Shown piece by piece: positions 1 through 6,325 of a stretch of DNA of 6,577 nt. Location: assembly GCA_002706615.1 (NCBI GenBank), contig PALS01000056.1:1-6577 (forward strand). The letters are read 5' to 3'. The notes beneath the pieces are model-generated. The model was not told the DNA's origin. It saw only the letters and a list, made by a program, of their open reading frames with translations, and searched no databases. This DNA is from Methanobacteriota archaeon (GTDB lineage Archaea; Thermoplasmatota; Poseidoniia; Poseidoniales; Poseidoniaceae). A program made the translations under genes and the position numbers. Positions within the stretch are counted from its first letter, which is position 1. Every line of letters starts with the position of its first letter.

Positions 1-1955
1 CCAATTGCAAGATGCTCTAAACTAACCTCGTGACCATGCAATTTCAACATTGCAGGTAATGTAGAATTCGCTTCTCTATGGTCGACTGCAATCATTGTGT
101 TGGTAGATTGTTCAATACTTAGAGAATCAATTTCTGTTTGGGCAGCAGAAACTGCCGATAATTCTTCATCACGCGATTTAGCCTCGGTGCCATCCAGTAC
201 TGGAGCCCACCACTTACCACCTTCTTGTACTTCAATCGGTTTTGAAAAGTCGCTTAGAGAGCGTTGAGCCTTTGGCTTATTACTCAATTCTACCTGTTTC
301 TTTTCAGATTTAACAGTCACCTTCTCCTCTAACTTTGGTTTTTCAGGTTCTCGATAAAGTCGTTCTTTCTCTTCTTGAATAAATGCTTCCGCATCTTTTC
401 CATTTACGGTAAAGGAGGCCAATACATCCTCTTTAGGAGGGGCTCTTCTGGGGAGTAAACTTTGTTTTTGCAAACGTTGTAAAGTTCTATACATCGCTTG
501 CTCACGCTTCACTGAAGCATGTTGAACATATTCATCTCTAGTACCTTCAGCAATTAAAATCGCCACATCACCATCGCGTTTTCTAGCGGTTCTTCCGCGC
601 CGTTGAATCGCCCTTATTGCGCTAGGAACCGGCTCATATAGGATCACAGAATCAGCTGCTGGAACATCAAGACCTTCTTCTCCTACCGAGGTTGCAACAA
701 GAATATTGATTTCTCCTTCTCTAAATCTTTCAAGTTGAGCGATTTGCTCTTTTTGCTTCATTCCAATGCTGTCTGCCTTACTCGTCTGGCCAACAAATCT
801 ACCAGGTTTTGCATTTTCAATCTTGAGAAGGTTTTCCATTAATTGGTCCACAGTATCCCTATATTCTGTAAAAATTATCACTTTTCCTCCTTTCGAAAGC
901 CCTTCCTCTACTAATTTATTGACTAAATCAGGTTTGGGATGAATCTCATCATTTGTGGAATATTCTCTATGGAATTGTGAAACTTGTGGTAGAGAAAGGA
1001 AGCGTTTAGTCTTGCGATTACCATCCATTTTAGCTCTGTCTAGATATTTTATTGCTACTAACAAGCCTTGTGTCTCAAGTAAATCGATTAAGCGATGTAA
1101 TCTACGTAAATCACCTATTCTTTTTGCAGCATCATAACCGCGAGCGTCACCTCTGCCAATTGCAGCACTTGCTCGTTTATGCGCTTCGTCTATTGCTGCA
1201 ATTGTGATCCTTCCAGCCCTTATGAGGAACCCATTTCGTTTTAGATAATCAGCTTCTTCGGTTTCTAAAATTCTCAATGGACGTATTGTTTCTAGTAATG
1301 CTTCACTTAGATTCAATCTATGTTTTTGAATATCCATCGCTGTGATAAATGGTTGTAGTAAGTCATCATCTCTCTTTGATACATGTAATCTTTCTATACC
1401 CAGCCTTTGGATAATTTCTCGAACCTTCGTATCTTTGACTCCTGGAGATGCTGTTGCTGCAAGAACCAATGCTTTGGAACTCGAATCAAGGTAAAGGTCT
1501 CCCAGTTGAGCCATCGAATCAGAACCAGTCGCATGATGAGCCTCATCGACGATTAGCAAATCTATATCTGACAATAGTATTCTCCCGTTTTGAGCATCAT
1601 TTCTGATCACATGAGGTGTAGCCATCACTATTTTAGCATCCTTCCACAATTTTTCCCTCTTGGGTGCGCGTACATCTCCTGTTAGCACAATTATCTTCTC
1701 TGAATCGATATTTATCATTTCAGTTGCCATCCTTGCCTGTTGGGCAACCAGTCCGGTAGTAGGCGCTACCAACACTATTTTTCCCTCACCAGACATCGCT
1801 TCAGCAATAGCCATCCATTGAACAGCAGTCTTGCCTAATCCAGTAGGCATCACCAAAAGAGTTGAGCCAGACAAAGCCTGCTTTGCAGCAAGCAATTGGT
1901 AAGCCCTAGCCTCTACACCTTCACTGAGAAGAGGATGGCTAAGTGTCGGCTGCAT
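1..1955 (-). CDS. hef: Hef-type DEAH helicase/ERCC4 nuclease, 3' end cut by window
   Basis: This is a Hef/FANCM-family protein, which in euryarchaea unwinds and cuts branched DNA at stalled replication forks. My reverse-strand translation is open for 651 codons from the ATG to the window edge. It shows SF2 helicase motifs in order: Q20 in RAYQ, Walker A PTGLGKT (37-43), DEAH (137-140), TASPG (168-172), the IIFTEYRDT segment (360-368), TSVGEEGLDVP (422-432) and QRRGRTAR (451-458). A helical insertion between the two RecA lobes contains LLETQG (about 292-297), as in known Hef proteins. A charged, probably disordered linker (about 495-620) follows. VDHRE (624-628) then opens the XPF/ERCC4 nuclease domain, whose GD...ERK active site lies outside the window. 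The ATG is the first start after an in-frame TGA at 1980-1982, and no clear Shine-Dalgarno site precedes it. Helicase identity is very secure; the Hef assignment rests on VDHRE and the insertion. Confidence 0.93.
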   Translation of the reverse strand, partial: MQPTLSHPLLSEGVEARAYQLLAAKQALSGSTLLVMPTGLGKTAVQWMAIAEAMSGEGKIVLVAPTTGLVAQQARMATEMINIDSEKIIVLTGDVRAPKREKLWKDAKIVMATPHVIRNDAQNGRILLSDIDLLIVDEAHHATGSDSMAQLGDLYLDSSSKALVLAATASPGVKDTKVREIIQRLGIERLHVSKRDDDLLQPFITAMDIQKHRLNLSEALLETIRPLRILETEEADYLKRNGFLIRAGRITIAAIDEAHKRASAAIGRGDARGYDAAKRIGDLRRLHRLIDLLETQGLLVAIKYLDRAKMDGNRKTKRFLSLPQVSQFHREYSTNDEIHPKPDLVNKLVEEGLSKGGKVIIFTEYRDTVDQLMENLLKIENAKPGRFVGQTSKADSIGMKQKEQIAQLERFREGEINILVATSVGEEGLDVPAADSVILYEPVPSAIRAIQRRGRTARKRDGDVAILIAEGTRDEYVQHASVKREQAMYRTLQRLQKQSLLPRRAPPKEDVLASFTVNGKDAEAFIQEEKERLYREPEKPKLEEKVTVKSEKKQVELSNKPKAQRSLSDFSKPIEVQEGGKWWAPVLDGTEAKSRDEELSAVSAAQTEIDSLSIEQSTNTMIAVDHREANSTLPAMLKLHGHEVSLEHLAI

Positions 1956-2003
1956 AGTTACGGTTTGCGAGGCGGGGGGTCAAGAGGATTTGTATTTTGG
2001 ATT

Positions 2004-2014
2004 AGATATTTCTC
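2004..2014 (-). promoter_or_regulatory. Possible TATA element for hef
   Basis: Read on the minus strand, this is an AT-rich GAGAAATATCT element about 50 bases before the hef ATG. An archaeal TATA box here would place transcription start near position 1980, giving a short leader of roughly 25 bases without a Shine-Dalgarno site. The segment at 1988-2030 is the most AT-rich part of the intergenic region. The match to the archaeal consensus is weak, and no upstream BRE can be recognised with confidence. Confidence 0.3.
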
Positions 2015-2086
2015 TTTTGAACAAAAGGTTTGAAGGTGGCTATTACGAGAGGTTCCCAGCGGCCCTATACACCGTTCTTAACCGAA

Positions 2087-2104
2087 CCACTCATATATGG
2101 GTGG
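2087..2104 (+). promoter_or_regulatory. Candidate TATA box/dyad for the ribosomal protein operon
   Basis: TCATATAT at 2091-2098 is the best TATA-like element on the plus strand upstream of L3. It sits in a small inverted repeat, CCACTC then ATATAT then GGGTGG. An archaeal promoter here would start transcription near 2120, giving a leader of about 170 bases that contains the foldable segment described separately. The weakness is the lack of an A-rich BRE (CCGAACCAC instead). The dyad could be an operator or just a hairpin. Confidence 0.3.
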
Positions 2105-2139
2105 CAAGTCGGCGAAATGCTCTGAAGGTGAGTAGCCAG

Positions 2140-2260
2140 ACATTGTGGGCAATGCTTTGCATCCCTACACTCTCGGTCCCAATCGTGGACTGGGGGCCAG
2201 TGTCACGGCAACTCCCCTACCTGACGAGCCTTCGCACGCCCCTTATCGGGGGGCCAATGT
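2140..2260 (+). promoter_or_regulatory. Putative structured 5' leader of the L3 operon
   Basis: By eye the segment can fold into a multibranched RNA. ACATTG (2140-2145) pairs with CAATGT (2255-2260) as a closing helix. Inside are a hairpin with ATGC-TTT-GCAT (2152-2162) extended by GGG/CCC, a GTCC/GGAC hairpin (2176-2179 with 2187-2190), a GGGGGCC/GGC...CCCC hairpin (2192-2217, with a four-base bulge), and a GCCCC/GGGGC hairpin (2238-2242 with 2250-2254). It lies just before the L3 Shine-Dalgarno site, where autoregulatory leaders of ribosomal operons occur in other organisms. No known RNA family is recognised. G/C richness alone allows some chance pairing. Confidence 0.3.
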
Positions 2261-2276
2261 GTCGTAAAATAACATA

Positions 2277-2281
2277 GGAGG
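2277..2281 (+). promoter_or_regulatory. Shine-Dalgarno site of L3
   Basis: GGAGG lies nine bases before the L3 ATG and matches the CCUCC core at the 3' end of archaeal 16S rRNA. It fixes the L3 start. It also argues against a leaderless transcript driven by the TAAAATAA string at 2265-2272. Confidence 0.85.
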
Positions 2282-2290
2282 CCGAAAAAT

Positions 2291-3316
2291 ATGGCAAAGA
2301 GAAGTCACCCAAGGCGTGGTAGCATGGCGTTTAGCCCCCGCAAGCGTTCAGCACGCCATTTTGGACATGTTAAATCATGGCCAGAGACCGATGCGAGCGA
2401 AGTCAGAGTACAAGGTTTCGCCGGCTGGAAAGCTGGCATGACCCACGTTATGGCTCGTGATATGAACCCACGATCTAACAGTGCTGGACAGGAAATAAGA
2501 ATCCCAGTTACAGTAGTTGAAGTACCTAAGATGAGAGTACTTGGCGTAAGAGGATACAAGATGACTCCTTACGGAAAACAAGCTGCTGGCGAAGCATGGA
2601 TAGATGCTGAGCAAATCACAGAGACATTCCCACAATTATCTAAGCGCATAGGCAAGAACCATCACAAAGAGCATGATGTTGAGAAACATTTCAATGCTCT
2701 TTCTGACCAAGATCTATGTGAAATCCGTGTAATAGCGGCAACACAACCTCATTCCATTACAGGAACTCCTTCCAAGACCCCTGAGGTCATGGAACTTGGA
2801 CTAGATGGTGGCGATAGTGCTGCTAAGATCGAGTTCGCAAAGGAGTTGCTAGGACAAGAATTATCTGTATCAGATGTGTTTGAAGAAGGCGTATATGTAG
2901 ACGCAGTCGGAGTAACAAAAGGATATGGATGGCAAGGTGTAATCAAGAGATTTGGTGGTAAACTACAATCTCACAAGAACTCAAAGAAGCGTAGACAACA
3001 CGGTAACATGGGTGACTTCGGAACAGGATATGTAAGAAAAACAATCCGTCAAGGTGGTCAAACCGGATACCATCAGCGCACAGAATATAACAAGCGTATA
3101 CTTTCTATCGCTTCTGCAGAAGACAAGTCGATTACACCAGCAGGTGGATTCCTCAAATATGGTGAAGTTAATTCAGAATACGTCTTGGTCAAAGGCAGTC
3201 TGCCTGGGCCAGCAAAGAGATTGGTTAGATTTAGAGATGCAACACGTGGATCTGATAAACCAGCCCATCCATTAGAAATCACATATGTTAGTACAGCTAG
3301 CAAGCAGGGGGCATGA
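2291..3316 (+). CDS. rpl3: 50S ribosomal protein L3 (uL3), archaeal type
   Basis: uL3 is a large-subunit protein whose central extension reaches the peptidyl-transferase centre. The 341-residue product has the length of archaeal/eukaryotic L3, well above the roughly 210 residues of bacterial L3. It opens with the family N-terminus SHPRRGSMAFSPRKRSARH (5-23) and then GFAGWKAGMTHV (42-53). GVTKGYGWQGVIKRFG (207-222) and a basic Gly-rich stretch (223-256) form the extension that approaches the catalytic centre. The C-terminal beta-barrel includes SLPGPAKRLVRFR (303-315). It is the first gene of the operon, as in many archaea. Its TGA overlaps the L4 ATG in an ATGA arrangement. The start is set by the GGAGG site and the conserved N-terminus. 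Confidence 0.98.
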   Translation: MAKRSHPRRGSMAFSPRKRSARHFGHVKSWPETDASEVRVQGFAGWKAGMTHVMARDMNPRSNSAGQEIRIPVTVVEVPKMRVLGVRGYKMTPYGKQAAGEAWIDAEQITETFPQLSKRIGKNHHKEHDVEKHFNALSDQDLCEIRVIAATQPHSITGTPSKTPEVMELGLDGGDSAAKIEFAKELLGQELSVSDVFEEGVYVDAVGVTKGYGWQGVIKRFGGKLQSHKNSKKRRQHGNMGDFGTGYVRKTIRQGGQTGYHQRTEYNKRILSIASAEDKSITPAGGFLKYGEVNSEYVLVKGSLPGPAKRLVRFRDATRGSDKPAHPLEITYVSTASKQGA

Positions 3317-4200
3317 AGATGAAGGTCGCAGTTCACAATATTGTAAACAATATCGAGCAAGATGAACTTGATGCTGGACGTCTTCAAGAAGTCTATGAAA
3401 TAGATGTCAAACTAGGTAAGAAATTAGATCTACCTAGTTCTTTCAATTCAGAGATACGCTCTGATTTGGTAAGAATGGCAGTAGCAAGTTCAAGGGCAAA
3501 CCGCAGACAAGCATACGGTTCTAGGCCTCATCGAGGAAAACTAAGACCAATGGCTGGAATGAAGCATTCGGTTGAATGGTGGGGTAAGGGTCGTGGTGTA
3601 TCACGTATCATGCGCCGTACCGGTCAGCGTCGTGGTGCTCAAAATCCACACACACTTGGCGGTCGTAGAGCACACGGTCCTAAGGTCGAGAAAGATTGGT
3701 CTCGTAAGTTGAATCGAAACGAACGCCGCTTAGCTCGCAATTCTGCTCTAACAGCAACTACAGATCTGGAAATGGTTTCAAACCGAGGCCATCGCTTTGC
3801 AGAAGAAATTTCAAATCTACCTATAGTACTAGGTGACTATACCGAAAAAGGAAACGATGGTACTGAGAAATTCGACATAGAATCGTTCAACCTTTCTGGT
3901 GGAACTCGCAAAGTTGTAGCGATATTTGAGGCTCTAGGTCTTGGAGATGATTTACAGAGAGCGAGAGATGGACGCAAGATACGTGCAGGTAAAGCAACCA
4001 TGCGTGGTCGTGTTCACAAGGTTCCAAAGAGTGTACTACTAGTAGTTGCTAACAAGGACGGTCTTGCTAAGGCCGCTCGAAATCTACCAGGCGTAGATGT
4101 GGTAGCTGCTAAGGATTTGTCAGCAGAGCATTTGGCTCCTGGTGGCGACATGGGACGTCTAACAGTATTTACTAAAGCAGCAGTGGAGGCACTGAACTGA
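3313..4200 (+). CDS. rpl4: 50S ribosomal protein L4 (uL4), archaeal type
   Basis: uL4 binds 23S rRNA and sends a long basic loop to the narrow part of the exit tunnel. The 295-residue product is of the archaeal/eukaryotic class. The basic tunnel loop is visible at about 60-140: SSRANRRQAYGSRPHRGK (59-76), WWGKGRGVSRIMRR (89-102) and GGRRAHGPKVEKDW (116-129). Further family blocks are SALTATT (144-150) and RAGKATMRGRVHKVPKSVLLVV (224-245). A hydrophilic segment at about 174-196 looks longer than in typical archaeal L4. The first ATG overlaps the L3 stop; a second in-frame ATG six bases later (3319) would give a product two residues shorter. No strong Shine-Dalgarno site exists, so translation is probably coupled to L3. 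Confidence 0.97.
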   Translation: MKMKVAVHNIVNNIEQDELDAGRLQEVYEIDVKLGKKLDLPSSFNSEIRSDLVRMAVASSRANRRQAYGSRPHRGKLRPMAGMKHSVEWWGKGRGVSRIMRRTGQRRGAQNPHTLGGRRAHGPKVEKDWSRKLNRNERRLARNSALTATTDLEMVSNRGHRFAEEISNLPIVLGDYTEKGNDGTEKFDIESFNLSGGTRKVVAIFEALGLGDDLQRARDGRKIRAGKATMRGRVHKVPKSVLLVVANKDGLAKAARNLPGVDVVAAKDLSAEHLAPGGDMGRLTVFTKAAVEALN

Positions 4201-4210
4201 GGAGGTGTGA
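4201..4210 (+). promoter_or_regulatory. Shine-Dalgarno site of L23
   Basis: GGAGGTGTGA directly follows the TGA of L4 and gives the best anti-Shine-Dalgarno match in the operon. It decides between two close ATGs. The one at 4210 stops after three codons, while the one at 4214 opens the L23 frame. Confidence 0.8.
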
Positions 4211-4213
4211 TGA

Positions 4214-4474
4214 ATGGTTAATCCGTATGATGTAATAATGATGCCATGGATTACTGAAAAGTCCATGGAAGCAAGAAGTTCCGATAATCGTCTTGAATTC
4301 ATAGTAAGGCGCTCTTGTACTAAGGGTGAGATTGCAGCAGCAGTTGAAATTCTATTCGATGCAGAGGTCGCTAAGGTCAATGTTCGAAACACAAAGCACG
4401 GTAAGTTGGCTTCAGTCAGACTTGCAGAGGGCTACCATGCAGATGAGGCTGCAATGCGTCTTGGCGCATTCTGA
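4214..4474 (+). CDS. rpl23: 50S ribosomal protein L23 (uL23)
   Basis: uL23 sits at the exit of the polypeptide tunnel, where nascent-chain factors such as the signal recognition particle dock. The 86-residue product matches the usual archaeal size of 80-90 residues. It starts with the family motif P-WITEKSM (11-18). It then has EFIVRRSCTKGEIAAAVEILFD (28-49), the helix preceding the VAKVNVRNTK strand and loop (52-61), and the C-terminal GKLASVRLAEGYHADEAAMRLG (63-84), equivalent to the archaeal KKAYVRL...A..LG ending. The long basic loop of bacterial L23 is short here, as in archaea. It lies between L4 and L2 with 13 and 12 base gaps, the standard operon position. Confidence 0.96.
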   Translation: MVNPYDVIMMPWITEKSMEARSSDNRLEFIVRRSCTKGEIAAAVEILFDAEVAKVNVRNTKHGKLASVRLAEGYHADEAAMRLGAF

Positions 4475-4475
4475 T

Positions 4476-4483
4476 GAGGTGAT
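4476..4483 (+). promoter_or_regulatory. Shine-Dalgarno site of L2
   Basis: GAGGTGAT, a long match to the archaeal 16S tail, begins one base after the L23 stop and leaves three bases before the L2 ATG. A ribosome terminating on L23 would already cover this site. Confidence 0.75.
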
Positions 4484-4486
4484 ATT

Positions 4487-5206
4487 ATGGGTAAGAGAAC
4501 ACGTTCACAGCGAAAAGGATCATCTCCGCGTTACCGCGTAGCAAGTCACCGTTTCCCCGGTAAAAATGCAATGCCTCGTGCGAAAGATGTTGTTGGTGAA
4601 GTAACCGAATTGGTACACAGTCCAGTTCATACTGCGCCATTGGCTAGAGTAAAACTTCCGGATGGTCAGACCAATCTAGTTGTTGCAACAGAAGGGATTG
4701 CAATCGGTTCAAATGTCGCTATTGGAGACAATGTCGCACTTAGGCCAGGTAATATTACCAAGATTTCAAACATACCTGAAGGAACAGCTATCAACAATCT
4801 AGAACTTCGTCCAGGTGACGGAGGAAAGATTGCAAGAACTGCAGGTAACTCTGCAGTTGTTGAGGCTCATCTTGACAACGGAAGAGTACGTGTACGCCTT
4901 CCGTCAGGAGTAAGCAAAGATATGGCTTCAACCTGCAGAGCAACTATCGGAGTTTTGGCTGGTCACGGAAGAAGCGAGATGCCATTGAGAACAGCTGGTG
5001 CTGCTTACTACAAGGCAAAAGCTCGTGGTAAATTGTATCCACACGTTAGTGGTGTCGCAATGAACCCTGTAGACCACCCTCACGGTGGTGGAAATCACCA
5101 AGCAGTTCACGGACCAAACTCTGTGGCTCGAGGTACTCCACCTGGTGCTAAGGTAGGTCATATTGCCCCAAGCCGCACGGGCAGAGGTCGCGGTAAGAAG
5201 ATTTGA
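4487..5206 (+). CDS. rpl2: 50S ribosomal protein L2 (uL2)
   Basis: uL2 is one of the most conserved large-subunit proteins and is needed for subunit joining and peptidyl-transferase assembly. At 239 residues it has the archaeal length (bacterial L2 is about 275). The N-terminal GKRTRSQRKGSSPRYR (2-17) is the archaeal rRNA-binding tail. An OB-like domain runs to about 110 and an SH3-like barrel from about 110 to 180 (LRPGDGGKIARTAG 107-120). The C-terminal signature VAMNPVDHPHGGGNHQ (190-205) contains the histidine equivalent to E. coli H229. Next come SVARGTPPGAKVGHIAPSRTGR (212-233) and a basic GRGKKI end. Its stop codon is fused to the next Shine-Dalgarno site. Confidence 0.98.
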   Translation: MGKRTRSQRKGSSPRYRVASHRFPGKNAMPRAKDVVGEVTELVHSPVHTAPLARVKLPDGQTNLVVATEGIAIGSNVAIGDNVALRPGNITKISNIPEGTAINNLELRPGDGGKIARTAGNSAVVEAHLDNGRVRVRLPSGVSKDMASTCRATIGVLAGHGRSEMPLRTAGAAYYKAKARGKLYPHVSGVAMNPVDHPHGGGNHQAVHGPNSVARGTPPGAKVGHIAPSRTGRGRGKKI

Positions 5207-5211
5207 GGTGA
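5204..5211 (+). promoter_or_regulatory. Shine-Dalgarno site of S19, overlapping the L2 stop
   Basis: TGAGGTGA contains the L2 stop codon TGA as its first three bases. Termination and the next 30S recruitment therefore use the same bases, six bases before the S19 ATG. Confidence 0.75.
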
Positions 5212-5217
5212 ATTATC

Positions 5218-5712
5218 ATGGCGAAAAAGAAGAAGTCCTTTATGACCCCTAAAGCAAGCCGAAGAAAGGCTCGTAAGAAGCGTTCAACAGTAACAGGACG
5301 TAAGAAGAAACAATTCACGTACCGTGGATATGAGATTGAAGAGCTAAAGGCAATGCCACTTTGGCCATCTGAGGAAGATCCTTCCTCTCCATCTGTTATC
5401 CGTCTACTTCCATCACGTGCACGAAGATCCATTGCAAGAGGTCTTTCCTCTGAAAATGAGCATTTCATTGCACGTGTACGCCGCTCTAGCGGAAAGACTG
5501 TACGAACACATCGAAGAGATGTACCAATTTTACCAGATTTCGTTGGCAAGAGAATTGCTGTCCACAATGGACAAAACTTTGTCGAGATAGAGGTTAAGCC
5601 AGAGATGATTGGCCATTACCTTGGAGAGTTCGCCCCTACCAGAAGAAGTGTCACACACTCCGGTCCTGGTGTAGGTGCGACCCGCTCTTCAGCCCACGTG
5701 GCTCTAAAGTGA
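5218..5712 (+). CDS. rps19: 30S ribosomal protein S19 (uS19), archaeal type with basic N-terminus
   Basis: uS19 lies in the head of the small subunit, beside S13 and the A-site finger bridge. The 164-residue product is longer than the roughly 90 residues of bacterial S19 and somewhat longer than the usual 130-150 of archaeal ones. The first 32 residues are extremely Lys/Arg-rich (MAKKKKSF, SRRKARKKRS, GRKKK) and probably disordered until bound to rRNA. The family core starts at FTYRGYEIEELKAM (33-46) and continues with LLPSRARRSIARGL (63-76) and VRTHRRDVPILPDFVG (95-110). VHNGQNFVEIEVKPEMIGHYLGEFAPTR (115-142) and the end PGVGATRSSAHVALK (150-164) are near-diagnostic. Its start is well supported by the preceding Shine-Dalgarno site and the MAKKKK opening. 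Confidence 0.97.
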   Translation: MAKKKKSFMTPKASRRKARKKRSTVTGRKKKQFTYRGYEIEELKAMPLWPSEEDPSSPSVIRLLPSRARRSIARGLSSENEHFIARVRRSSGKTVRTHRRDVPILPDFVGKRIAVHNGQNFVEIEVKPEMIGHYLGEFAPTRRSVTHSGPGVGATRSSAHVALK

Positions 5713-5716
5713 GGTG
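5711..5716 (+). promoter_or_regulatory. Shine-Dalgarno site of L22, which rejects an upstream GTG start
   Basis: GAGGTG overlaps the last two bases of the S19 stop (TGA at 5710-5712). The final GTG (5714-5716) is in frame with L22 and could be taken as its start. However, it is part of the ribosome binding site and has none of its own, so the ATG at 5723 is the likely start. Confidence 0.75.
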
Positions 5717-5722
5717 TTTGAA

Positions 5723-6325
5723 ATGGGATGGAAGAAGTCAGAAATGGACCGCCGAACTAAGCGTAAAGAACTCTCGCAGAAAGGGTACACGCAGTTACTA
5801 CAAGGCAGCCGTCTTGCAACTGCAAGAACCAAGAATACCAGTGTTCACGTAAAGCATTGCTTTGAAATCGCTCGAGCCATCAAGCATAGAACCGCTGGAG
5901 AGGCTGTTGAATTTTTGAATAATGTACTGAAGATTGATAGTGACCGCCCAGATATTCGCAAGAAGGCAACGGCAGTCCCTTATCGTCTAGGTTCAGGAAA
6001 TAAGAGACGCAAGCGCAGTGGACCTTCAATGGTCGGTCACCGTAAAGGTGGAATTGGACCGGGTCGTTATCCGGTTAAGGCTAGTAAGATTATGATCAAG
6101 TTGATTGAAAGTTGCATGGAAAATGCACGTCATCAATACGAAGACATTGACCCAGAGGACATGGTGATTACTCATTGTGCTGCTCATAGAGGTGAAATCA
6201 AGAGAGGTTGGATTCCACGTGCTCGTGGACGTGCATCTCCTTCGAATCACTACCGTGTCAATCTCGAAATCTTCTTGGAAGATTTCAGTGTTAGCGAAGA
6301 AGACGATTACGAGGACGAGTTCTGA
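5723..6325 (+). CDS. rpl22: 50S ribosomal protein L22 (uL22), archaeal type, extended
   Basis: uL22 lines the exit tunnel with its beta-hairpin. From the ATG chosen here the product is 200 residues, against about 150-160 for most archaeal L22. The family core includes ARTKNTSVHVKHCFEIARAI (34-53), AVEFLNNVLK (61-70), AVPYR (84-88) and GPGRYPVKASKIMIKLIE (112-129). HCAAHRGEIKRGWIPRARGRA (151-171) is the tunnel-facing hairpin. The extra length comes from a charged N-terminus (about 1-25), a Gly/Lys/Arg-rich insertion (about 90-108, GSGNKRRKRSG) and an acidic tail (EEDDYEDEF, 192-200). An upstream in-frame GTG would add MFE but lies inside the Shine-Dalgarno site. Confidence 0.96.
   Translation: MGWKKSEMDRRTKRKELSQKGYTQLLQGSRLATARTKNTSVHVKHCFEIARAIKHRTAGEAVEFLNNVLKIDSDRPDIRKKATAVPYRLGSGNKRRKRSGPSMVGHRKGGIGPGRYPVKASKIMIKLIESCMENARHQYEDIDPEDMVITHCAAHRGEIKRGWIPRARGRASPSNHYRVNLEIFLEDFSVSEEDDYEDEF

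Larger units (their letters stand above)
1956..2290. other. Divergent intergenic region between hef and the L3 operon
   Basis: This gene-free stretch of 335 bases separates two divergent genes. The hef-proximal third is AT-rich and could carry promoter elements. The L3-proximal part is much richer in G and C and full of short inverted repeats, ending in a strong Shine-Dalgarno site before L3. A plus-strand open frame spans most of it (TTG start at 1990, stop at 2277), but its product has no recognisable domain and no ribosome binding site, so I treat the region as non-coding. I looked for a tRNA (GGTTCRA T-arm on either strand) and saw none. Confidence 0.7.

Noticed and set aside
955..1137. 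Small plus-strand open frame inside hef
   Set aside because: It lies opposite the well-supported helicase coding sequence, which is open throughout with intact motifs. Its product is unlike any protein I know.
2051..2260. tRNA or other known small RNA in the intergenic region
   Set aside because: GGTTC and several hairpins are present, but there is no GGTTCRA T-arm in the right context, no 7-bp acceptor stem and no anticodon arm. No RNase P or SRP RNA signature was seen.
2264..2272. TAAAATAA string as a TATA box for a leaderless L3 transcript
   Set aside because: It would place the start of transcription at the ATG, which contradicts the strong GGAGG site at 2277-2281 and its good spacing.
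1990..2277. Open reading frame of 95 codons upstream of L3
   Set aside because: It starts with TTG, has no ribosome binding site, shows no recognisable domain and overlaps the GC-rich inverted-repeat segment. It also ends inside the L3 Shine-Dalgarno region. It is most likely a chance frame in a leader.
5714..5722. GTG start for L22 giving three extra residues (MFE)
   Set aside because: The GTG is the end of the GAGGTG Shine-Dalgarno site itself, and the ATG nine bases later has correct spacing.
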